A stretch of 64,000 nucleotides of DNA from Leucaena leucocephala (Eukaryota; Streptophyta; Magnoliopsida; Fabales; Fabaceae). Shown here piece by piece: positions 55,293 through 64,000 of this stretch. The notes under the pieces were generated by a model, which saw nothing but the letters and a program-made list of their open reading frames with translations, had not been told where the DNA came from and searched no databases. The stretch is from assembly GCA_037074615.1 (NCBI GenBank), contig CM073560.1, positions 7,509,501 through 7,573,500 on the forward strand. The letters run 5' to 3'. Both the position numbers and the translations under genes were made by a program. Within the stretch, counting starts at the first letter, position 1; every line of letters starts with the position of its first letter.

Positions 55293-57912
55293 TGTAACAT
55301 CCCTAATTTCTGTACTAAGTTGTATGTACAGATTGAATAAAATATATGAGATGTTTAGGAAAAGATTTGGCCATATTTATGTAAAGAAAAGGATTAATTG
55401 GAAGAGGAAGAAAGTCCAAGAGCCAAAGTGCAAAATTACGAAAATGCCACTTTGATGCCCTAAGAAACCAGAAGTAAATGGAGGGCATTTTGGTCATTTC
55501 ACACAATGGATTGATATCAGAGGAAATTTGATAGTAAATTATTATAATTAATATGAGAATTTATGGAGTTGACAGGAGTCAAAAAGGAGTCCTGTAGAAT
55601 TAATTATGGAGTTTACGGTGAAAAAGGACACCGATAAAGGGTTAAAGGAAACATATGTAATTTTTAACAGGACTTCTGGGTCTCAGAAATTATGAAACTT
55701 TGTAGAGAATTCATTTTATATTAGAATGAGTTTCTAAAAATGTTAGAACAACTAAAGGAGGTGTTTAGCATTTATTCTGAGATCAGGATAATTTAAGGAT
55801 ATCGGTATAAGGAAAGTACATTGGGATTTGTGCCAATTAGCTATTGGACCTAAAAGAGGCCCAACATTTCGTCCTAGGCCAGCCCAATAAGGCCCAAAAG
55901 TTATCTTGGAGCCCAAGTCCAATAATGAATAATTTATGGATTTTTGAAAAGAAAGAAAAAGAGAATAAAGTAAGAATTAGGTGTTGCACATGGTGGGACC
56001 CACAAGGACTTCAACAATGGCACCCAAAAAGAGGAAGGGTTAGGTGTACTAAGGGAGGCCATGCTAGTGATGTCATGGTGGTAAGGTCTTGAGTGAAAAG
56101 TGAAAAGACATTCCAAGATCAAACCTTTAAACATTAGATCAAATAGTTTCCAAAGTGATCTTGGCCTTCAAATGGCACATGACTTTTGCTATAAATACCC
56201 CCCCTTTCCATTCATTCTTCACACCTAAGAGCTCCTTTAGAAAGAGAAGTGAGTTCTAGAGAAAGAAAGTGGAAGAAAGCAAGGAAGAAGCAAGGGTCTT
56301 GAAGGAGCAAGTAAGGTAAGTTGTCTCCTTGCTTCTACCTTTTGTTCTTATGGTTTGTGCTTGAGTTTAAGTGATTTTTGAGGCTTAAATATTGGGGAAA
56401 TGCTGCTGGAATTTCTATGTATATGTGAGAGGAACATGAGTTTTATGTCATAGATAGTTTAAACAAGCTAGTTGCATGGTTGGTTGTTGGATTAAGTTGA
56501 TGTTCTTGACTTTACCATGGAAGAACATTTCGGTTTGCACTGTTCATGCACTGTTCATGATAGAAAGAGATGGAATTTCAATGATTTAATGCTTCCATTG
56601 AGTTTATATGATAATTTTGTGTAGGATTGGAAAGGTTTTGAACCTTGGAAACCATTGGAATTAAAGGTTGTAATGTTGAAAATTCCTTTCGGTTACTGTT
56701 CACTCGCATGAACAGTGATTTGAATTTCATGATTTTGATACTTCCAATGGTCTTAAAATGAGATTTTGTGTGTGGGGAAAGTGGAGGAACAAGTATGGGA
56801 AGCATTGGAATCAAAATGAGAATTTTTGAAAGAATTATGCATGTTTTTCAAATCTGTCCGGAACAGTACATAGTTGCTGGAATTTGGTTGTTTTGAGTTC
56901 ATAAATGGATTCAAAAGGCCAAATTGTGTAGGGTAAGGTCAAGACATCAATTGATTCAAAGGTCAAGTCAATTGGTAAAGATTAAAGGATGTAATGTTAC
57001 TTAAAGTAAGCTTAGTGTTCAAGAGAAGTTAGATTGTAATGGTTGGATGGTAAAGTGATGTTAGGATTTGCTTGGTGTGCTCAAAAGAGGGCAGTCACAT
57101 AGCAAGGAAAAGTAAAAAGGAAGAAGCAAAGTTAAAGTGGAAAGAAGTAAAGCAATAAGGTAGTAAACTTACCCTAAACTTGTATGTATTGAATGTTATG
57201 CTTGATTGTGCTATGACTTTGTTGAATTGTGTGCATATGTGTATATGATTGAAGCTCTGTTTCTATGATTACCTTGGCCAATTGTATTTCATATGTTACA
57301 TGGAAGCATGCACATTACACAATGTTTACACTTTCACAAGCAAGCACAAGTAATTACTTTAATGCATGCATTGTTTAGTACCGTTTGCTACTAAGATTTC
57401 CCCAGAAATCTCACCCCATCCATGTAATCCCAAACCCACAGGTTTACGAATGAGTAAAGAAGATAAAGAGGCATGAAGAGAGGTTGGGAATTGGAAGATT
57501 TGAATATTATGTAATAAATGTATCAAATAATTATGGCATAACCCCATAATGTATATGAATGTATGCAAGGCCAAAGAGATTGGTTATGTGTTCTGGAACA
57601 ATTAATGGAAAATTCATGTTTTTGAGGTTAAGGTTAAGGTTAAGATTCAAAGATATTTTCTAGAAAATGCCGTTGTGCTGGTAGACTATACAAAGTACTG
57701 TGTACGTAAGTGCTGTCTAAGGAGGCTGGAAGTGAGTGGACCTAGCCGGTTCATCCAGTCTTTCCTGGGTACTTACGTAGAATGGTAGTTCTCATGGGGA
57801 ATTACCGAATCAGTACAGTTATCTTCTGCTAGAATTTCTGGCAAGAGAGATATAATAAAGTTAAGATTGCTTCTGGAAGTGTACTCTGAAGGGTTTAAGG
57901 AAGGATGTTTCA
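55293..57912 (+). mobile_element. Solo LTR (LTR L13)
   Basis: TGTAACATCC to GGATGTTTCA, 2620 bp, duplication CTTAC at 55288-55292 and 57913-57917. It interrupts element B on the opposite strand. TATA box 56190-56197, GA-rich leader, splice-donor-like AAGGTAAGT with GT at 56316, hairpin 57394-57411, conserved block 57690-57810. It is close to L14 but lacks about 470 bp between hairpin and block. Confidence 0.95.
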
Positions 57913-57996
57913 CTTACCATATGCTATTCCAATCCTCTAGCTGATGAACTTCAGCAAGGTTGATACCTTTATTATCATATGGCCTCTGCTATCTTT

Positions 57997-58139
57997 GTTG
58001 CGACCTGAGAACTGCATAGTCGCAACTCACATGCTCTGCGACTTTTAGTCGCGACTGTCATACGCTACTCGTCATGACCTGGTATTTATGTGTCCTTTAT
58101 TCTCGACCTATCTCTCATAACGTCACGACCTGGACTCCT
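57997..58139 (-). repeat. Decayed GTCGCGAC array, element B
   Basis: Motifs start at 57997 (GTTGCGAC), 58019 (GTCGCAAC), 58048 (perfect), 58071 (GTCATGAC), 58100 (weak, ends TCGAC) and 58132 (GTCACGAC). Spacings are 22, 29, 23, 29 and 32. It lies just downstream of gag in sense direction. Confidence 0.72.
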
Positions 58140-58373
58140 TTCAGCCATAATATAAGTTTTAACGCTCAAGGGTTTGACTAACCCTAACTATCTTGTATAT
58201 ATTTTCTCTACTTCCTACTTTTAAAACCTGTAATCATACTCATTCTTATATAGAGGCAACATACTAGGTATAGGGTAGCTCAATAGTGTGCATACTGGAC
58301 AATACAATCCAATCACATACAGGATTGATCCATTCATTAGCCAGTGGATACAGAATACAATTAAACTCGTACC

Positions 58374-58572
58374 TTAGTTTGGCGCAGGAGACTTTCTTAT
58401 CTCGTTGCCAGTCAGGGCATATACTCTTCCCTGAGTCAGGTATCTTTTGCCTGTTGTGTTATGTGGACACTCCCTGGCATAATGTCCAGGCTTTCCACAC
58501 CTATAGCATAACCTTTGACTTGCAAAACAAGGCCTCGTACCATGGTCTCGACCACAGTTCCCACATACATTA
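58374..58572 (-). pseudogene. gag: Gag C-terminus with two zinc knuckles, element B
   Basis: Two knuckles are visible: CGNCGRDHGTRPC and CYRCGKPGHYAREC, then a tail GRVYALTGNEIRKS reaching a stop at 58374. It closely parallels the gag end of the coding gypsy element (41483-41679), including the short first knuckle, so both belong to one lineage. The N-terminal side is lost at 58573, where LTR L14 begins, and the apparent Met at the frame start comes from LTR sequence. After the stop no protease-like frame follows, in contrast to the coding element. Confidence 0.88.
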
Positions 58573-61500
58573 TGTAACATCCCTAATTTCTGTACTAAGT
58601 TGTATGTACAGATTGAATGAAATATATGAGATGTTTAGGAAAAGATGTGGCCATAATTATGTAAAGAAAAGGATTAATTGGAAGAGGAAGAAAGTCTAAG
58701 AGCCAAAGTGCAAAATTACGAAAATGCCACTGTGATGCCCTAAGAAACCAGAAGTAAATGGAGGGCATTTTGGTCATTTCACATACTAGATGGATATCAG
58801 AGAAAATTTGATAGTAAATTATTATAATTAATATGAGAATTTATGGAGTTGACAGAAGTAAAAAAGGAGTCCTGTAGAATTAATTATGGAATTTACGGTG
58901 AAAAAGGACACCGATAAAGGGTTAAAGGAAACATATGTAATTTTTAACAGGACTTCTGGGTCTCAGAAAATTATGAAACTTTGTAGAGAATTTATTTTAT
59001 ATTAGAATGAATTTCTAAAAATGTTAGAACAATTAAAGGAGGTGTTTAGCATTTATGCTAAGATCAGGGTAATTTACGGATATCGGTATGAGGAAAGTAC
59101 ATTGGGATTTGGGCCATTAGCTATTGGACCTAAAGAGGCCCAACATTTCGTCCTAGGCCAGCCCAATAAGGCCCAAAAGTTATCTTGGAGCCCAACTCCA
59201 AATAATAAATAATTTATGGATTTTTGAAAAGAAAGAAAAAGAGAATAAAGTAAGAATTAGGTTTTGCACATGGTGGGACCCACAAGGACTTCAACAATGG
59301 CACCCAAAAAGAGGAAGGGTTAGGTGTACCAAGGGAGGCCATGCTAGTGATGTCGTGGTGGTAAGGTCTTGAGTGAAAAGTGAAAAGACATTCCAAGATC
59401 AAACCTTTAACCATTAGATCAAATAGTTTCCAAAGTGATCTTGGCCTTCAAATGGCACATGACTTTTGCTATAAATACCCCCCCTTTCCATTCATTCTTC
59501 ACACCCAAGAGCTCCTTTAGAAAGAGAAGTGAGTTCTAGAGAAAGAAAGTGGAAGAAAGCAAGGAAGAAGCAAGGGTCTTGAAGGAGCAAGTAAGGTAAG
59601 TTGTCTCCTTGCTTCTACCTTTTGTTCTTATGGTTTGTGCTTGAGTTTAAGTGATTTTTGAGGCTTAAATCTTGGGGAAATGTTGCTGGAATTTTTGTAT
59701 GTGAAAGGAATATGATCTTTAGGTCATAGATAGTTAAGACAAGCTTAAACAAGCTAGTTACACGCTTGGTTGTGAAGTAAGTTGATGTTCTTCACTTTAC
59801 CATTTCGGTTTGCACTGTTCATGCGCTGTTCATGATAGAAGGAAATGGAATTTCAATGATTTAATGCTTCCATTGAGTTTATATGATGATTTTGTGTAGG
59901 ATTGGAAAGGTTTTGAACCTTGGAAACCATTGGAATTAAAGGTTATAATGTTGAAAATTCCTCACGGGTACTGTTCACTCGCGTGAACAGTGATTTGAAT
60001 TTCATGATTTTGATGCTTCCAATGGTCTTAAAATGAGATTTTGTGTGGGGGTAAAGTGGAGGAACAAGAATGGGAAGCATTGGAACCAAAATGGGAATTT
60101 TTGGAAAAAGGGAGCTTATTGAAACTAGACTTGGATTTTGTTGGGAATGGAGTTATAATTTGGTAATTATCTTGTAATGCCTAGGTTTTGACATTTGTGG
60201 CAAGGAAAGACCATTACAAGAAGAAAAGGAACAAGGATCTACAAGAGGTAGCAAGAATATCTAACTATAAACTTATGTGCTTTGATTGTTTTGCTTACTT
60301 GTTATGCATGAAGGTTTGGTTGAGCATGGAATGTTGTGTGATGATGATGATGATGTGATATGAGTATGTGATACTCCTTGCAATATATGTCATGACAATA
60401 TGCATATTAGAGTTGCTTATGTATAAGCATGAATTAGCTCCCATTGCATGATAACATGTTAGGCATTCAATCAAACATGCATAACCTTATAGTTTATATT
60501 ACTTGCTATTGGGATTTCCATGAAATCTCATTCCTTCCATATAATTAAACATGCTCTAGGTGCTGGATCTTCTCAAGGCAAGAGGTTAAATGTTGATGGA
60601 TGACTGTACATAATTTAAAAAGTGTGCACTTTAAATACAAGATGATGTTTTGGTTTGTATGATGCATGCTACTCATAAATCCAATCTGAGGTAGTGTACT
60701 TCCATTGGTATTTTGATTGACTTATATGATGAGTTTTCATATGAAATTTAGCATGAACATAGCTAAGATCTAGATATTTAAATGGACACCAAGAACGCCT
60801 CATTTGGTTAAGAACTCGAATTGTTATGATTTTTCAAAGTTAGGAGTTGAAATCTGGAATAAGGTAAAACGACTACTCAGAGGCAGTGAGGTTCATGCGC
60901 TAATTTCATATAGTAAACGAATGAGTTTTTCCTCGAAATTTTGAGAGATTAAAGTATACATATGGAGATTTAAATCCATATGTAATTCAACTCAATTGGA
61001 TAAGTATACAAGGAGAAATGAATTTTTGGAAATGGGGCAAAGAAACTGGAATTTCCAGATTTACCAAATGAACAATAAAGTTCAACGAATAAACTGATTT
61101 GATCTGGACAAGAAGATCTCATTTTAATATTTTTCTCTCAAATTTAAATGAAAGAGATTTCATTATAAATTGGAATCACCTTAAAATGATTTTTCTAGAT
61201 TTAGTTATGAATTTCCAAAGTTCAGGTTGTAATCTGGAATTACCCAGTGAATAGTGGCAGTGAACAGTAACCGTAAGCCCAACACTTGGAAATTCATGTT
61301 TTTGAGGTTAAGAGGTATTTCAATGTTCTAAAATAGTTCCAATTGAGTAAGGTTAAAGTTCAAAATTAAGGTCAAGGTTTTAAGGTTAAGACTTAAAGAT
61401 ATTTGTTAGAAAATGCCGTTGTGCTGGTAGACTATACAAAGTACTGTGTACGTAGGTGCTGTCTAAGGAAGCTGGAAGTGAGTGGACCTAGCCGGTTCAT

Positions 61501-61659
61501 CCAGTCTTTCCTGGGTACTTGCGTAGAATGGTAGTTCTCATGGGGAATTATCGAATCAGTACAGTTATTTTCTACCGGGATTTTCGGCAAGAGAAATATA
61601 ATCCACTTCAAGAGAGCTATAGCAAGAGTACTTTGAGAGATATAAAGGAGGATGTTTCA
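58573..61659 (+). mobile_element. 5' LTR of a further gypsy element (LTR L14)
   Basis: TGTAACATCC to GGATGTTTCA, 3087 bp, followed by TTT and the PBS. The five bases before it are CATTA (expected duplication; partner outside the window). TATA box 59470-59477, GA-rich leader, splice-donor-like AAGGTAAGT with GT at 59596, hairpin 60511-60529 with loop CAT, conserved block 61435-61560. Confidence 0.92.
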
Positions 61660-61662
61660 TTT

Positions 61663-61674
61663 TGGTATCAGAGC
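61663..61674 (+). other. Primer-binding site, initiator-Met tRNA type
   Basis: TGGTATCAGAGC, three bases after the LTR end. It is complementary to the 3' end of plant initiator methionine tRNA and identical to the sites at 24896 and 47592 (reverse). Confidence 0.92.
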
Positions 61675-63690
61675 AAAGGATACTGGCTTAGGAAATGCTC
61701 TGAACAGATGATTTCTAGCATTAGTACAGAATAAAGTTAGCACAGAATAAAGGGTTCTGGCTCAGAACATAAGATTCCTGCACAGAACAGGAGGTTCTGG
61801 CTCAGTGATGCTCTGGTTTAGTTAGACTGATCCCTTAGACAAATAAGAAATTTGAATGGTTCTCTCCCTAGAGTATGATATAGGGATGGTGTTCACTACT
61901 TGGAAAGGTTTAGACAGAAGACAGTGACACCCAGATAAATGAGACTGTACCCCGAGCTTTACAGTCTTACGAAAGATATAATTACGATGGGCTAATCTTA
62001 GTCAGCCGATACAGCCGAGGTCTCGTGTTTATTAACACAATGTGGCTGGACTAAGCAGAATAATGTTTAAGAAGCAATTTCCTCTATGGATAGAGATAGA
62101 AGCTGATCAGTTCATGACTAAGGAAGCTATAAAAGTAGCTCGAAGTATCATATTGTGACCAGATACTACAGTAAGGATGCTAGATGTCCAAGTTACGACA
62201 AGTTAAGTCATAAGTCACGATGAAAGAAGATTTTTGGTCGCAACGACATAACACAGAGTAAATGTTACGGCAGTAGACATGGGGATTCATAAAGTTAAGC
62301 TTGAAACATCAGTTAATTAGTGAGACCCCCAACCTGTAATGCTGTATAAAGATGAGGTACACCTAGACTTTGACTCTTCTGGTAGTGAAGAGAGTTAAGA
62401 TAACAGCATAAGGGAATCAATCAGGAAGGTTTATAGTAAGGTACCCCATGCATATTTTTGTAGACTCAAATTTATAGTCTAGAGATTATGAGAAATTTAG
62501 TCAAATGTTGTGTATGCACCAGATAATGCTGCACTAGATAATGATGGGTCTAGTAATTATGTACAGGATGAGTTTGATAGAGTGCTCTCTAACCCTGATG
62601 TAAGCTCTCTTCCTTCGATAAGAGGACAGATTACGGCTGAGGAAGCTGAGAACTGATACTGAATTATAGGTATGCCAGATATTATTCCTCCTCCACTAGA
62701 GTTTGAGGATAAGTTTGATATGAGTAGCCTAAGATCCAGTTACAATCTATGACATCCCTTCCTATTATCGTAGTCCAGGAATATATGAGGTTATAGATAA
62801 AGATTAAAGGGATATTCTTAGCCTAATCCACCCCAGCCTTCTTTATGAAAGACAGACAATGTGACTATACTAGTCTCAAGAAAGGCTGTGGGAAGTGAAC
62901 TACTTAGTTTAGGTTAAGGGATGGAAAGAAGTAGAAATCAAGAGTAGTCAGTTTAGCTGCAGTTCCTCAATGCCATAGCAAGGATGATAAACAGAGATAT
63001 GATAGAGGGCATTGACCTAGATTAAGTTTTCATGTTAGTAGCATGATATGAGATGGCCATAAGCCAGATATTGCCATATACCCTACATGGCATGTAAAGC
63101 TAAGTGAGCTTTTGGCAAATGGTTCACAACTGATGTGTAAGGATCGGCCATTACTAGGGTAAAGACTAGACAAGAACATTATAAGGGAATGTTTAAAGCA
63201 AGATCCAGGTCAGATGTAAAATAGTTTGGAACACAGCTAGAAGTCCTCGAGAAGTTAGGCCATAACGAAAGGTGACCCGAGGTCGTGACTAAAGAATGTT
63301 GAGCTGTCCAGGCATGACAAGTAGAATGAGATGGTCACAACTAAAGTTTATGGATACGTTGCGCCTAGTTCATACTCAGGTCACGATGAAGATACGCAGG
63401 GACCTGATGATGAATGAAGATGACAGCTTCATTGAAGTTTATCAGTTAGAGGTTTAGCACATGTTGTAGGCAAGCGGAACAGTATGAGAAATAGAGATAC
63501 ATGCTAGTCTAAGATAATGATCAGAAGTAGATCCTCTATGTGACTATCAAGAGTAGATCTACATTTGGAAAGACTTTGTTCAGTTAGTCTTTTATGAACA
63601 AAAGAATCAAAAGTTAGGATAAGGCTTGCGCAAGAAATGAGCCTAACATATGGCTTCAAGTTCTCGAAAGTTAAAGTCCCTGAAACAGGA
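61675..63690 (+). mobile_element. Internal region of the element starting at 58573
   Basis: Leader with repeats of the phrase GGTTCTGGCTCAG and ACAGAACATAAG (61740-61810), then decayed sequence. GTCGCGAC-type motifs occur at 62192, 62214, 62237 and again at 63282, 63311, 63334, 63380 with 22/23/29-type spacing. A short open stretch with acidic residues (62501-62656, ending TGA) is not assignable to gag. The last part (63240-63620) matches 14690-15060 of element A. No pol motif. The element probably continues beyond the repeat at 63691. Confidence 0.75.
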
Positions 63691-64000
63691 TATTAGTCCC
63701 ACATCGGTTGGGGAGGTGAACGAAGCATGTCTTATAAGGGTGTGGATACCTCTACCTCATAAACGAGTTTCCAGTACTCACCAAGCGCCCTCGTCACCAA
63801 GCGCCCCAGTGGGGGTAGGCAGGCACGAGTGGTAGGCAGGAAGTGCTGGGAAACAAAACCCTGACCTCGTGTGGGCCCAGAGGTGCCTGCCTAAGGGGAG
63901 AGGGGATAATATCTTTATCTGCATAGCTCTGATACCCAGAGGATGCATTTTTGGGTGCCTAAGGGGTTAAAGTCCTCATGTGCCTAGAGAATAAAACCGT
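63691..64000 (+). repeat. Unidentified repeat with snRNA-type promoter, runs off the window
   Basis: Sequence changes character after about 63690, becoming richer in G and C. It begins with a USE and TATA box (63696-63737). The following text is non-coding, with short G-runs and imperfect repeats of GGTAGGCAGG and CCAAGCGCCC; TGCCTAAGGGG occurs at 63889 and again, with flanks changed, near 63956. The TTAGTCCCACATCGG start is familiar to me from dispersed plant repeats but I cannot name the family. Confidence 0.5.
63696..63737 (+). promoter_or_regulatory. Plant snRNA-type promoter: USE plus TATA box
   Basis: GTCCCACATCG (63696-63706) matches the plant upstream sequence element consensus RTCCCACATCG exactly. 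TATAA follows at 63733-63737, 26 bp later. In plant U-snRNA genes a spacing of about 23-26 bp goes with RNA polymerase III and about 33-36 bp with polymerase II, so this layout is polymerase III-like. A start site would be expected near 63757-63765. Confidence 0.7.

Larger units (their letters stand above)
52547..58572 (-). mobile_element. Internal region of non-autonomous gypsy element B
   Basis: The parts are 52547-55292 and 57918-58572, joined once solo LTR L13 is removed. The sense order is gag zinc knuckles (58572-58374), decayed GTCGCGAC array (58139-57997), non-coding sequence, hairpin cluster (54245-53792), PPT complement (52560-52547). The distance from gag to PPT is about 3.2 kb, near the size of pol, but no RT, RNase H, integrase or protease motif is present. 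It matches element A (17796-19540) closely in reverse complement. It would have needed enzymes from a relative. Its gag N-terminus is cut off by the element at 58573. Confidence 0.82.

Overview
The window is nuclear DNA of a flowering plant, probably a eudicot; I cannot name the genus. No host gene, tRNA or rRNA was found. Almost every base belongs to transposable elements: LTR retrotransposons nested in one another, plus one CACTA DNA transposon. The plant assignment rests on the Ty1/copia and chromovirus-type Ty3/gypsy coding remains, the initiator-Met primer-binding site TGGTATCAGAGC, the CACTA tnp2 transposase, and a plant snRNA-type promoter motif at the right edge.

Layout. 1-11694 is a decayed Ty1/copia element on the + strand (leader, gag, protease-integrase, RT-RNase H, start of the 3' LTR). 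It is split by two solo LTRs of a large gypsy family at 49-3114 (duplication CCTGC) and 6103-9189 (GGATA), and a third LTR (11695-14672) cuts its 3' LTR. 14673-19540 is the internal region of a non-autonomous gypsy element on + (split by a copia solo LTR at 15851-17790, duplication ATAGT), followed by its LTR 19541-24892. That LTR carries a nested solo LTR (21750-24759, CCAAT) and is itself followed by a primer-binding site and a second internal stub to 25090. 25091-29265 is a minus-strand LTR split by solo LTR 25123-27318 (TTTCT). 29266-29888 is AT-rich unassigned DNA. 29889-31580 is an LTR cut by the CACTA element 31581-34988. 34989-50268 is a fairly young minus-strand gypsy element (Tekay/Del-like, with gag remnant and nearly complete pol) whose gag is replaced by an inverted LTR pair (41680-47485). 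50269-52546 is a scrambled junction of LTR pieces. 52547-58572 is the internal region of a minus-strand non-autonomous gypsy element, split by solo LTR 55293-57912 (CTTAC) and cut by a + strand element whose 5' LTR is 58573-61659, with PBS and internal region to about 63690. 63691-64000 is a repeat with an snRNA-like promoter.

Function. The gypsy elements at 14673-19540 and 52547-58572 share PPT, PBS and LTR modules with the coding gypsy element but show no recognisable pol, so they probably depended on pol supplied by relatives such as 34989-50268. Three structures stand out: (1) arrays of the 8-bp palindrome GTCGCGAC spaced almost strictly 22 or 29 bp apart, present in a gypsy LTR, in a copia LTR and, CpG-decayed, in gypsy internal regions; (2) a cluster of short hairpins with differing self-complementary stems and constant loops in the non-autonomous internal region, seen in two copies; (3) a hairpin GAGATTY-loop-RAATCTC found in twelve LTRs, with variable loops and maintained stems. 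All coordinates and motifs were read by eye; LTR family names and clade assignments come from knowledge of the families, not from a search.
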